Shown: piece after piece, positions 1-9,286 of the stretch
How the letters are laid out: every line of letters starts with the position of its first letter
Numbering within the stretch: position 1 is the first letter of the stretch
From: an uncultured candidate division WWE3 bacterium
GTDB taxonomy: Bacteria; Patescibacteriota; WWE3; UBA101185; UBA10185
Length of the DNA: 24,409 nucleotides
Assembly: GCA_938004185.1 (NCBI GenBank)
Contig: CALKWN010000066.1
Span: 1-24,409, forward strand
Reading direction: 5' to 3'
Program-made: the position numbers and the translations under genes
The notes under the pieces: model-generated
The model's database searches: none
Told to the model about the DNA's origin: nothing
Seen by the model: only the letters and a program-made list of their open reading frames with translations

Positions 1-3000
1 CCATAACATCAATTACAGCAGGGTCAGGTTTAACAGGTGGTACAGGACCGGGAGCCACTACACTTCACGTTGGAGCAGGAAACGGAATACTAGTTTCAGC
101 TGACGCCATATCAATTGATAGTGCGACAACCGGCACAACATCTGTAACATCATCTAATTCAGGTATTGAGGTAACAAGTGACGGTATAAGACTTTTAGGG
201 GGTTGTTCTAACGGACAAATACTTAAATGGGATTCCACAAGTGAAACCTGGTACTGTACGGTAGACGCGGGCGGTACCGGAACTATCGCCGGATCAGGAC
301 TAACCGGTCAAGTCACTTTCTTCTCCGGTAGTACTGCCGTATCCGGCTCAAATAACTTCTGGTGGGATAATATAAATGAAAAACTAGGCTTGGGTACATC
401 AGCACCTACGTCACAGCTTACAGTAATAGGCACCGGAACGACAGATGGACAATTCAGAATTGCTTATGATTCCGACAATTACACGAAATTTTCAGTAAAT
501 AGTGACGGAAACTTAACCATAAATAACAACGGAACCGATATAGCAATATTCGGTCCTACCAATACAGAATTCTACGTACCTACAACATTCTCATCAATCG
601 GAGATGTTTCAATATCGTACGATCTCTTATTTACAAACCAAGCGGCGTCGTCTATAGAGACACTGGGACCGTTTTCAATAATTGCAGGATCTGACTACGA
701 AGACAACAACTTAACATTGAAGACCTACGGAACGGGAGATTTGGTACTGGATTTGTCCGGAGGTGTAACTTTAAGTCAGTCTCAGATCTGGGATTTAACT
801 AACTCCAGCACTTCGGCCCTTAATTTTGAAGACGGAATATTAAATATTGATACATTAAATAGAAGGGTCGGTCTGGGTACAACGGCACCTGGCGCGTACC
901 TAGACATCATCGGCTCTACATCTTCCTCACCTTCTGTAAGGATTCAAAGTGGCACACAACCCGCTTCACCCGCGACAGGTGACATATACAATAGCGGAAC
1001 TGCCCTTTACTTCTATAACGGCTCTTCTTGGGTAGATCTTGGTCAGGACACATCAGGAACCGGAACAATAACAGGCTCAGGCGCTGCAACTCAAATTGCC
1101 TTCTTCACAGGCTCTACTGCAATATCAGGAAGTAACAACCTATGGTGGGATAACTCATCTACACGTCTGGGTATTGGAACATCTAATCCTCTCACCGCAC
1201 TTGATGTTGCAGGAACGACATGGTTAAGGGGGTTATCGGCCAACAGCGGTCTATTTATAAACGAAAGCGGATATGTAGGTGTGGGATATACCTCTCCCGC
1301 AGCATACCTTGATATAACAGGATCTACATCATCCTTAGCATCACTTAGAGTCAGATCAGGAGATCAGCCCACATCACCCGCAACCGGAGATATATACAAT
1401 AGTGGAACTGCCCTTTACTACTACAACGGATCTTCGTGGGTAGATCTTGGATCCGGAGGTGAGGGCGGCGCCGGAATACTCGGAACTGGTATAGCCGGAC
1501 AAATAACTTACTGGAGCGGTACCAGTGCAATTACAGGATCAAACAATTTGTGGTGGGATTCAGGCAACTCGCGATTGGGTATTGGACATACTAACCCGTT
1601 GGCCGCCATCGACGTTGCAGGAACAGCTTGGTTCAGAGGAAGTTCTGCTCCTGACACCGGCCTGTTCATCGAAGCCTCCGGTAATATCGGCGCAGGAACA
1701 ACAGATCCAGCCGCCTACCTTCATATAGCAGGAGCAACTACCTCGCAGGCATCTCTAAGAATTGCCTCGGGAACACAACCTTCGTCTGGAGCTACCGGAG
1801 ATATCTACAACAGTGGTACCACACTCTACTACCACAACGGCACCACATGGAAAGATATTTCAACGGCCAATATTTCGGGCTCGGGTGTAGCCGGTCAGGT
1901 AACATTCTTTGACGGCCAGACAAACATAAAAGGATCCAACGCCTTCTGGTGGGATAACACCAACTCGCGCCTAGGAATAGGAATTTCCAACGCCGCGTCC
2001 TCTCTTGACGTAGCCGGCACCGCATGGCTAAGGGGCGCCAACGCCGATCAAGGCCTGTTCGTGGATACTGCCGGAAAGATAGGTATAGGAACAACCGAAC
2101 CCACTTCCCTGCTCCATGTAATAGGAACGGGCACATCAGACGGTCAGTTTAGAATAGGTTACAACAGCTCTAACTATACTAAGTTCAGCGTAGACTCCGT
2201 GGGAGCTATGACACTAAACAGCAACGGTACTGCAGTAGCTAAGTTCGGCTCAACCAATGCACAATTCTACGTACCGACAACCTTCTCTGCTGCAGGAGAT
2301 GTCTCAGTAGCCTATGATATGGTGTTCACCAACACAGTGAATTCCGAAATTCAGTCTTACGGGCCTCTAAGTATTAACGCAGGCGAGGTTTACGGTAGCA
2401 GCAACCTTACATTAAAGACTTACAATGCGGGCGACATAATAGCCGACCTTACAGGTACAGGCAGATTAAGGGTTGTGGGCACAGACTCTACAATATTATT
2501 CGATACCAAAACCGCGACCGACACCGATTTCTGGATGGGTGTTATAGATGACGCCGGAAACGACGATGATGACCTATTTGTTATTGGCGACGGCCTTACA
2601 AACGGCACAAACAACTTCATGGCAATAACAACTTCAGGCTACGTGGCCATCGGCTCAACCGCCCCCACCGCAATGCTTGATGTAGCAGGTGGCGGTAGAT
2701 TCAGAGGCGTGGGCTCCAGCGCATACGTATCTCCGCTGAGCCTTACATCCGACGGCACCCTCACAACCGCTACTTCGGATAGCAGATTAAAGACTGATGT
2801 TACAACTATAGAAAACGCCCTCGATAAAGTGAAAAGACTAAGGGGTGTGACATTCACCTGGCTTGGCGACCCCACCAACAGCAAATTTGCAGGAATGATT
2901 GCACAAGAAGTTATGGAAGTAATGCCTGAGCTGGTATTCCAAAACCCCGTTGATGGGTTCTACGGATTACGCTACGGAGAAACAGCAGGCTTACTAGTAG

Positions 3001-3926
3001 AAGCCACAAAAGAACTTAATACAAAAGTTGATAACCTGCAACTTGGTTTTAACACCTACTCTACAACCACAAATACAAGTATAAGCACTTTATCAACTGA
3101 TAGTGATAGTAGGCTTAGTACCTTGGAAGGCGAAGTAGCAGAAATGAACACAAAGATCTCTGAAATGGATGAGATTATCTCCATGCTAACTAACGAGTCT
3201 ACAGAAAGCACAGAATCTGTAATTGAAACTCCGGAAGACATGCTCGCCACAATGTATAACGTGTACGAAGAACTCAAGGATTTTATAGCGGCACTCGGTC
3301 TCTCTAACAACGAAGGTGAGTTGCTGGTATCAAGCGACATGCAGGTACTGGGAGACACGACCCTATACAACCTAAATGTTACAGGGGATATAAACGCAGG
3401 TCTTATGAAACTTGATACACTAAACAATGTATTCGAAGTAAACGGACCTGCCTGCTACAACGAGCTCACCGACACATACTCCGAAGAACTTTGTGCAGAT
3501 CAAACACTTTATCTCCAAAAATCGCTTGCCGGACGCGTAGATATACTTAACGGCGCTCTTGTAATAGATCCTAATGGCGATGTAATTGTAAAGGGCACCT
3601 TAACTGCTGAGAAAGTTGAAGCAAACGACGTGGAAGCCCTTGCAGTAACAACAACCGATGTTTCGACCGAAAATGTAACAATACTTTCGGCTTCTAAAAC
3701 TATAGGCAGCGGAACTATACAAGCGGGACAAACCGAGGTGATTATCGAAAACGATCTCGTATCTGCAAACTCGAAAATATTTACAACCGCGACCTCAAGT
3801 ACAGGCGGCCAATCCATTATTGTTAAAAATAAAATTGAAGGCGAATCTTTTACCGTCGCAATTGATAATATGTCATTTAATGACATAACTTTTGATTGGT
3901 GGTTAGTAAGTATAGAAGAACAATAA
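1..3926 (+). CDS. S74 chaperone-domain trimeric fibre surface protein, 5'-partial
   Basis: The frame is open from base 3 with no start needed, so the gene begins upstream of the window; the TTG at 390 is not its start. About 1,308 codons are visible. The N-terminal two thirds is built of phage-fibre-like modules with motifs such as GIGT.xP..LDVAG and GSNNxWWDN. A Peptidase_S74 (intramolecular chaperone) domain begins near 2775 with SDSRLK, which supplies the Ser and the Lys five residues later that form the self-cleavage dyad in this family, followed by GMIAQEV..MPELV. A Thr/Ser-rich coiled coil (about 3000-3230) and a beta-rich C-terminal region ending in FDWWLVSIEEQ follow. In phage fibres S74 is normally the extreme C-terminus; here roughly 380 residues follow the cleavage site. 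The likely role is a trimeric, self-processed cell-surface fibre or adhesin. It lies 10 bp before the LamG gene, so co-transcription is likely. Host or ligand specificity cannot be read. Confidence 0.85.
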   Translation, partial: ITSITAGSGLTGGTGPGATTLHVGAGNGILVSADAISIDSATTGTTSVTSSNSGIEVTSDGIRLLGGCSNGQILKWDSTSETWYCTVDAGGTGTIAGSGLTGQVTFFSGSTAVSGSNNFWWDNINEKLGLGTSAPTSQLTVIGTGTTDGQFRIAYDSDNYTKFSVNSDGNLTINNNGTDIAIFGPTNTEFYVPTTFSSIGDVSISYDLLFTNQAASSIETLGPFSIIAGSDYEDNNLTLKTYGTGDLVLDLSGGVTLSQSQIWDLTNSSTSALNFEDGILNIDTLNRRVGLGTTAPGAYLDIIGSTSSSPSVRIQSGTQPASPATGDIYNSGTALYFYNGSSWVDLGQDTSGTGTITGSGAATQIAFFTGSTAISGSNNLWWDNSSTRLGIGTSNPLTALDVAGTTWLRGLSANSGLFINESGYVGVGYTSPAAYLDITGSTSSLASLRVRSGDQPTSPATGDIYNSGTALYYYNGSSWVDLGSGGEGGAGILGTGIAGQITYWSGTSAITGSNNLWWDSGNSRLGIGHTNPLAAIDVAGTAWFRGSSAPDTGLFIEASGNIGAGTTDPAAYLHIAGATTSQASLRIASGTQPSSGATGDIYNSGTTLYYHNGTTWKDISTANISGSGVAGQVTFFDGQTNIKGSNAFWWDNTNSRLGIGISNAASSLDVAGTAWLRGANADQGLFVDTAGKIGIGTTEPTSLLHVIGTGTSDGQFRIGYNSSNYTKFSVDSVGAMTLNSNGTAVAKFGSTNAQFYVPTTFSAAGDVSVAYDMVFTNTVNSEIQSYGPLSINAGEVYGSSNLTLKTYNAGDIIADLTGTGRLRVVGTDSTILFDTKTATDTDFWMGVIDDAGNDDDDLFVIGDGLTNGTNNFMAITTSGYVAIGSTAPTAMLDVAGGGRFRGVGSSAYVSPLSLTSDGTLTTATSDSRLKTDVTTIENALDKVKRLRGVTFTWLGDPTNSKFAGMIAQEVMEVMPELVFQNPVDGFYGLRYGETAGLLVEATKELNTKVDNLQLGFNTYSTTTNTSISTLSTDSDSRLSTLEGEVAEMNTKISEMDEIISMLTNESTESTESVIETPEDMLATMYNVYEELKDFIAALGLSNNEGELLVSSDMQVLGDTTLYNLNVTGDINAGLMKLDTLNNVFEVNGPACYNELTDTYSEELCADQTLYLQKSLAGRVDILNGALVIDPNGDVIVKGTLTAEKVEANDVEALAVTTTDVSTENVTILSASKTIGSGTIQAGQTEVIIENDLVSANSKIFTTATSSTGGQSIIVKNKIEGESFTVAIDNMSFNDITFDWWLVSIEEQ
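405..2463 (+). repeat. Long module duplicated on either side of the tandem array
   Basis: The block at about 405-768 (VIGTGTTDGQFRIAY, YTKFSV, FYVPTTFS, GDVS, NLTLKTY) recurs at about 2100-2463 with the same motifs in the same order, an offset of about 1,695 bp. The two copies bracket the three shorter repeats, giving the fibre an arrangement of long module, three short modules, long module, then the S74 domain. Confidence 0.8.
864..2072 (+). repeat. Three tandem ~136-codon fibre modules inside the S74 gene
   Basis: Three consecutive modules begin near 864, 1272 and 1680. Each runs through YLDI/YLHI..GSTSS, GTQP/GDQP..GDIYNSGT, YYNGSSW.D, a GSG/GTG linker, GSNNLWWD and a LDVAGT.W.RG block. 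The spacing of the conserved Tyr-Leu codons is 408 bp (897 to 1305) and 411 bp (1305 to 1716), and the following equivalent position is at 2109. The modules differ at many synonymous and amino-acid positions, so they are old duplications or are kept diverged. Confidence 0.85.
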
Positions 3927-3936
3927 TAAAGTTAAT

Positions 3937-6900
3937 ATGTTGAGTTTCTTTAAAAAAACATTTAAAAACTTTAGAAGGTCACGACCTGCTATCATATCGA
4001 CCACTTTAGGTTTTTTAGTGGTATTAGTTCCTGTAGCAATTCTTGTTTCTAAAGGAATGAAAGTAAAAGCGGATTGGTATGATGAGGGGTACACCTACAG
4101 ACAAACTGTAAGTTTTATTCATAACGAAAACATAAATGAGCAAAGACGTGTATCTTTAACCTTGGATACAGAAACTTTAATTTCCGAGGGGAAAATGAGA
4201 TCAGATTGTAATGACACACGCTTTACAGAAATCGGGGGTACCGTTCTAAGATATCAACTTACATCCGGTTGCAACACTTCCTCAACTCAATACGACATAG
4301 TTTTAAATAAAGTTACAACCGGAAACAATCGTTTTTATATTTACTACCACAACCACAACGCCAGATCAGAGAGCGATTCTTCAGTAAGTCTTATCACACC
4401 ACTGACTCCCTCGGGAAGTAGTGCGGGTGCGTCCGGCGAGGAGATAGGTCCCTCGCCGTCAATATATCTGGGTTTTGACGAAGGTGCGGGTACAACCGCA
4501 CACGACTACAGTCCGAACCGAAATGACGGAGTTTTAGGAGGAAGTAATAGTGAAGTCAGCGGGTCAAAAATAAGACAGGAAATAAATATCATAGATGGCA
4601 CAGTTTCAACTTCAGGAGATTATCCGGCATTGGTCAAGCTTGATACAAACAAATACAACGGTACAAAAGCTTACTACTTCGAAGTTGTAGCCAAAGTGTC
4701 ATCCGGAACTTTGACAGTTGCACTAGAAAGAGCAGGGACTTCAACACAAGACTCAACCATAACCGTAACAGAAACTGACTTTACCAGAAAAAGAAGTACC
4801 GCATTTACACCTCCTGCCGGAGCAACCGAATACAATATAAATTTATCGGGAGGAACCTTACCGGAGGTAAAAGCTGCCAGAATAATAGTGGTACAAGACA
4901 CCGAAGAAACACCTATTACTTCAACTGAGACACAGATAGAAATCGGCAACCATGAGACGGGTAAATCTAACACTTCCCTACTTCCACTAGCATCTCCTAA
5001 ATACTGGAAATATGACGCGGATAACTGGGACGGAGATTTGTACGTAACTGCGGAAGTTACTTATGTGCGTGCTTCCGATGGCGATGTTACAGACTCTCAA
5101 ACTTTTTCGTCAGGTACGGGTTCTTGGACAGCTCCGGATAATGTTGAGTACGTAACAGCCGAATGTTGGGGCGGTGGCGGTGGTGGTGGCGGCGGTAACT
5201 TTGGTTCAGGTACCGGGGGTGGCGGCGGTGGCGGAGGAGAATATAGAAAACAATCCGGCATACCTGTAATTTCAGGCAACAACTACAGCTATTCGGTCGG
5301 TAACGGGGGTTCCGGTAGTGATGATAATGCCAACAACGGAGACAGCTCATCTTTCAACTCGACATCCTGCGTAGCTGTGGGAGGTTCGGGAGGAACCTCT
5401 TCTAACAATGGGGCAAACGGAGGGTCGGGAGGCAGCGGCGGAACCGGAGCGACATCCGCATTTGTCGGAGGTTTCGGAGCTGCGGGTGCGGGAAATGTTG
5501 GCGGAGGCGGAGGGGAAGGCGCCGGAACAAACGGAAACGGCGGAAATGCCTCAGGTCAAACTGGGGGAACCGGTACAGACGGTGGAGATGGGGGAACCGG
5601 TGGCGATTATGGAAGCAACGGTTCTCAGGGATCATCTCCCGGGGGCGGGGGCGGAGGCGGAGGACGAAGACAGGGGTCTTCGGAAATAGGAGGAAATGGA
5701 GCCAACGGACAAGTTAAACTTACATGGGGATATGTTAACAACGCCCAAATTACAATAAAAATTCAAGAAGATAACGGAAATTTCGGAGAGTGGGCAGATA
5801 AAGCAACTGTGGTAAGCTCAGGCACATCTAATACCCCCATTTTGGTTGAAAGTGCAACATTTGATCCGGTAGATGGCAGACACTACAGACTGGTGAGCAG
5901 TATAGACAACTCAGGTTCTACGTACAATATTTATAATGCAAAAATAAAAGTGTTATCTACAGGAACAGCCGTTTCAAAGTTAGAAACACAGTACTTGCTT
6001 GCCAATACAAAACTATCATCGGGATCCACACCTCAAAACTTTGACACCTATTACAACCCCGGGCAGTGGGCAGGTGTAAGAAACTACTACTACCACATAG
6101 CCTCAGGGGCCTCGGGAAGTACCTCCTCAGTAAAGCTTCAGACAAGTCCAAATTCTACTCCTACAGATATCGTCGGCACAGCCATTTCACCAAGCAACCA
6201 AACCGTATCGGGAGCCTTCTCTGCACCACAATCCGCACAAACAATAGACGTTGCAGCCGCCACAAATAACAACGATGTGTATTCATCAGCCATAACAGTA
6301 CTATCCGAGACAGTGCAGGCAGATAAATTGCCGATTTGGCATAGCTCGGAAGATTGTATTAATGGTGGTTGTCTGTTTTTTGATGGTTCGGACGACATTA
6401 TTGAGGTTTCTGAAGACACTGCTATTAACTTCGGCAAAGCATTGAGCTCTGAATTCACCGTACAAGCTTGGGTTAAACCAACCTCTCCCGGGGAAAACGA
6501 AAACGGCAGAATGTTCACAAAGGGTGATTACAACTATATTAGCTTTAGTCAGGGCGGTTCTGAAGATCTGCTAAGTCTTACAGCTTATATTGACCTTACA
6601 GGTACTGACGCGTCCGTAACGATCGACAATGCCTTAAGAACTAATGAATGGTCTCATGTAGCAGTAACTTATAATAATGATTCCAACGACGAGATACTTC
6701 TATACGTTAACGGTAAAAAAGTGGGAGAAAGCAACAACGGATCGGGAGCTCCGGTTTCCGAAAACAATTTACTATATGTCGGAGGGGCCGGATCTTACAA
6801 TTACGAAGGGTTTATTGATGATTTTAAAATGTATCCGAAGGAGAGGACGGTTGAGCAGATACTATCTGATATGGTCATAGGCTCCCCCACTACTACCGGC

Positions 6901-9036
6901 ACGAATGTTGCATTAGGAACTAAAGACTATGGCGAGATTACAGACATAGTAGCACACTGGATGTTTGATGAAGATGGGGGCTCGATCGCTTACGATGAAT
7001 CGGAAAACCACCTCGATCTTACAATAACAAATACTGTAAACAGCCCAAGCTACACACTTAACGGAAAATACGGTAGCGCTTTTTACCCTAATGGCACAAG
7101 TTATGCCAGCATAAATAATTCGGCATTCGATTTCGATAGTTCGAGCTTTAGTCTAAGTGTTTGGGTCAAGTCAAACACCTCAGACAACCCTAGTGCCAAC
7201 GAGTACATAATTTCGAGAGGCGGTACCTCGGGTAGCCCCGGTTTTCAACTTTTTTTCAATACTTCCGGAAACATTGCATTTGCAATAGATGACGACAGCA
7301 CGTGGGAACCGGACGACCAGATAACATCTAACACCGACTTGTACGACGGAATTTGGCATCATGTAGTTGCAGTAAAAACAGGCTCTTCCAAGATGGATCT
7401 TTACGTCGACGGCGTTTTGGTCACAACTAAAGACAACATTATTGCTGACGCATCGCTAGATGGAAACTCAGTTTTATATATAGGGGCACAGTCGGGGAGT
7501 TCGCCGAATATTTTTGCCGGAACAATAGATGATTTAATGATTGTCGGAACAGCCTTAAGTATGGGTCAGGCAGAGATTTCATACAACCGCGGAAGTATGA
7601 CAATAATGGGCGGCTCCAACAACGATTTCTGTGTACCGGGAGATGACTCTTTATGCAACGGTCCCTACTGGGGCAGATACAAGTTTGATGATAACAAGGG
7701 TACATCTATCAAAGACTCATCAACCAAAAATATACACGGCGTTTTAGAAGGCATTCCTGTATGGGTACCGGGAGTAACAGGATCCGCCATAAAGCTTGAC
7801 GGTGAGACTAACTACATAACTACGAGCTCCCAAACAACCGGGCTAGACATTTTTAAATCTTCCCAAACTTTTACATTCAGTAGCTGGGTAAAAATTGATG
7901 AGCTCAGTGATCTATCGACTGTCATGTCATCTTATCACGATAGTACCGACAATATAATCATACAGACAGGTTCTGGCAGTTTAGGAGGTGGTAGTGATGA
8001 TATACTTTTGGCGATAAACACCTCCTCTGAATCACAGGGGTATGGATATACAAACACAGATGTCGTTGTTATTGGAGAATGGGCACAGTGGGTGGTCGTA
8101 TTTGATGGTACAAAAGATGGAAACAACGAAAGACTAAAATTTTACTTAAACGGAATACAACAACCGTTACAATTTTCCGGGACTATTCCTTCCGTAACAC
8201 CCCCCTACCAAATATTCCCCATTTTCGGTGCAGCAAATACAACTCCTGAAAATCTGCTAAACGGTTCCTTGGACGATTTAAAAATTTACAACTATGCGAG
8301 AACCTTACCCCAAATTGCTTGGGAACATAAAAAAGGAAAAGCTGTCGCGGAGTGGTTGTTTGACGAATGTTCCGGAAAAACAATACACGATGAATCGGGG
8401 AGTGGAACCAATTTAGAACTGATAGTAGGTAGTGGCGGCACCAGAACAAATGCAGGTACCTGTGGTTCCGGCAATACTGATGAGACGTGGTCAGGGATTA
8501 CAGCAAAAAAATTTGGGGCAAATGTCGGGTTTGACGGATCTGATGATTACGCGAAATCTACCAACAACAGCTTGCTGGCACCGTCAAGTACAAGTTACAC
8601 CGATGCGACATGGGGAGGTTGGTTCTACCCAACATCCAGCCCATCATCAAGAACCTTGATACATAAAGATAACGAGTTCAAACTAACTACAAATGCGGAA
8701 GGAAAGGCAGAATGTCATATTTTTTCAGGCGGTTCTTGGCTACAGGGGGTAACCGCAACAACAGCAATTAAACAAAATGCTTGGACACAACTTAGTTGCG
8801 TTTATAACGGGGCGCAGTTGAAAATTTACTACAATGGTCAGGAAAGTGCCTCGATAAACGAAAATTCTCCCATAACCTCCACTAACGCAACGGCCTTGAA
8901 CATAAGCAGAGGTCCGAATGGGACCGGATATTTCAAAGGCGGTGTTGATAAAATTTCGATATTCTCGTACGCACTAACTCCGGAGTTGCTGAGAAACTCC
9001 TATAATAACGGGGCGGTGTCTTTTACAGGACCTTAG
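3937..9036 (+). CDS. Giant DUF2341 / LamG-repeat surface protein with glycine-rich insert
   Basis: A 1,699-residue exported protein. A basic N-terminus is followed by a hydrophobic segment (residues 18-38) and a plausible signal cleavage after VKA (45). Residues 46-150 match the DUF2341 pattern (YDEGYTYRQTVSF, NRFYIYYHN). Four LamG/concanavalin-like units follow. The first starts at about 175 (LGFDEGAGTT.HDYS) but its FDGSDD half appears only at about 798. The others start near 1005, 1244 and 1469, each opening with W/Y.FDE or FDD and ending with a G.IDDL-type strand. Between the halves of the first unit lie beta-rich segments and a polyglycine region (about 411-590) introduced by GSWTAPDNVEYVTAECWGG. 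No LPXTG motif or C-terminal anchor is seen. The ATG lies 10 bp after the upstream stop without a clear Shine-Dalgarno site, so expression probably follows the fibre gene. Carbohydrate or host-surface binding is inferred from the LamG folds. Confidence 0.85.
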   Translation: MLSFFKKTFKNFRRSRPAIISTTLGFLVVLVPVAILVSKGMKVKADWYDEGYTYRQTVSFIHNENINEQRRVSLTLDTETLISEGKMRSDCNDTRFTEIGGTVLRYQLTSGCNTSSTQYDIVLNKVTTGNNRFYIYYHNHNARSESDSSVSLITPLTPSGSSAGASGEEIGPSPSIYLGFDEGAGTTAHDYSPNRNDGVLGGSNSEVSGSKIRQEINIIDGTVSTSGDYPALVKLDTNKYNGTKAYYFEVVAKVSSGTLTVALERAGTSTQDSTITVTETDFTRKRSTAFTPPAGATEYNINLSGGTLPEVKAARIIVVQDTEETPITSTETQIEIGNHETGKSNTSLLPLASPKYWKYDADNWDGDLYVTAEVTYVRASDGDVTDSQTFSSGTGSWTAPDNVEYVTAECWGGGGGGGGGNFGSGTGGGGGGGGEYRKQSGIPVISGNNYSYSVGNGGSGSDDNANNGDSSSFNSTSCVAVGGSGGTSSNNGANGGSGGSGGTGATSAFVGGFGAAGAGNVGGGGGEGAGTNGNGGNASGQTGGTGTDGGDGGTGGDYGSNGSQGSSPGGGGGGGGRRQGSSEIGGNGANGQVKLTWGYVNNAQITIKIQEDNGNFGEWADKATVVSSGTSNTPILVESATFDPVDGRHYRLVSSIDNSGSTYNIYNAKIKVLSTGTAVSKLETQYLLANTKLSSGSTPQNFDTYYNPGQWAGVRNYYYHIASGASGSTSSVKLQTSPNSTPTDIVGTAISPSNQTVSGAFSAPQSAQTIDVAAATNNNDVYSSAITVLSETVQADKLPIWHSSEDCINGGCLFFDGSDDIIEVSEDTAINFGKALSSEFTVQAWVKPTSPGENENGRMFTKGDYNYISFSQGGSEDLLSLTAYIDLTGTDASVTIDNALRTNEWSHVAVTYNNDSNDEILLYVNGKKVGESNNGSGAPVSENNLLYVGGAGSYNYEGFIDDFKMYPKERTVEQILSDMVIGSPTTTGTNVALGTKDYGEITDIVAHWMFDEDGGSIAYDESENHLDLTITNTVNSPSYTLNGKYGSAFYPNGTSYASINNSAFDFDSSSFSLSVWVKSNTSDNPSANEYIISRGGTSGSPGFQLFFNTSGNIAFAIDDDSTWEPDDQITSNTDLYDGIWHHVVAVKTGSSKMDLYVDGVLVTTKDNIIADASLDGNSVLYIGAQSGSSPNIFAGTIDDLMIVGTALSMGQAEISYNRGSMTIMGGSNNDFCVPGDDSLCNGPYWGRYKFDDNKGTSIKDSSTKNIHGVLEGIPVWVPGVTGSAIKLDGETNYITTSSQTTGLDIFKSSQTFTFSSWVKIDELSDLSTVMSSYHDSTDNIIIQTGSGSLGGGSDDILLAINTSSESQGYGYTNTDVVVIGEWAQWVVVFDGTKDGNNERLKFYLNGIQQPLQFSGTIPSVTPPYQIFPIFGAANTTPENLLNGSLDDLKIYNYARTLPQIAWEHKKGKAVAEWLFDECSGKTIHDESGSGTNLELIVGSGGTRTNAGTCGSGNTDETWSGITAKKFGANVGFDGSDDYAKSTNNSLLAPSSTSYTDATWGGWFYPTSSPSSRTLIHKDNEFKLTTNAEGKAECHIFSGGSWLQGVTATTAIKQNAWTQLSCVYNGAQLKIYYNGQESASINENSPITSTNATALNISRGPNGTGYFKGGVDKISIFSYALTPELLRNSYNNGAVSFTGP
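5166..5700 (+). repeat. Glycine-rich low-complexity coding segment
   Basis: A run of GGN codons with local polyglycine (for example GGGGGGGGG after Trp411) and GGTG/GGNG units. It is locally far more G-rich on the + strand than its surroundings. The preceding TWxAP..V..V..WGGGG context resembles glycine-rich domains of phage tail proteins. It generates long open shadow frames on both strands that are not genes. Confidence 0.8.
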
Positions 9037-9065
9037 CTTTCAGCAACAATAAAAATTGTGAACTG

Positions 9066-9094
9066 TTGACAACACCCGTCCCACCATCTAAACT
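9066..9094 (+). promoter_or_regulatory. Promoter of the rplJ-rplL leader
   Basis: TTGACA (9066-9071), a 17-base spacer and TAAACT (9089-9094). The predicted transcription start, about 9101, is just at the first base of the structured L10 leader. Confidence 0.7.
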
Positions 9095-9100
9095 ACCTCT

Positions 9101-9212
9101 GTAGCCAAAGACAGCAAGGGCGCGTAGGCGCTTAATCATCTTGCCGAGGTAAACCTTACGAATAATTACGTTTGTCGTTTATTACTCACCGTCTTTGGTG
9201 GGTTTTTTGTTT
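9101..9212 (+). promoter_or_regulatory. L10 leader (ribosomal protein L10 autoregulatory RNA) with attenuator
   Basis: The leader shows the L10-binding pattern: GACAGCAAGG (9111-9119), an inner GCGC/GCGC hairpin (9120-9131), then CTTGCCGAGG (9140-9149), whose CTTGC pairs with GCAAG (9114-9118). A terminator hairpin follows at 9185. CCAAAGAC at 9105-9112 is exactly complementary to GTCTTTGG at 9191-9198, which forms the loop and 3' base of the terminator, so the two structures can exclude each other. In Firmicutes L10 or L10-L12 binds such a leader and represses its own operon; the same logic is inferred here. Confidence 0.75.
9185..9208 (+). terminator. Attenuator terminator in the L10 leader
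   Basis: Stem CTCACC / GGTGGG (9185-9190 with 9197-9202, one G-U pair), six-base loop, and a run of six T from 9203. It lies about 80 bases upstream of the rplJ start, so read-through is needed for expression. Confidence 0.75.
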
Positions 9213-9286
9213 TTACGGCAGGAATCGGATCCTAACTTAAACCGTCCTAACCCGTAATAATTTTTAGGAGGTGTATACCTAACAAA

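Noticed and set aside
390..392. TTG at 390 as the start of the fibre protein
   Set aside because: The same frame is open back to base 3 and encodes matching fibre motifs (GSNNFWWDN) upstream, so the gene is truncated by the window edge.
405..2463. CRISPR array or mobile element explanation for the repeats in the first gene
   Set aside because: The repeats are in-frame protein modules of about 408 bp with diverged codons, not short direct repeats with unique spacers, and no transposase is present.
5087..5689. Several open frames on both strands over the glycine-rich region
   Set aside because: They are by-products of biased GGN codons; their products are low-complexity Pro, Arg or Gly runs.
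4459..9036. LPXTG sorting signals in the LamG or fibre proteins
   Set aside because: No LPXTG-like motif with a hydrophobic tail is present at either C-terminus.
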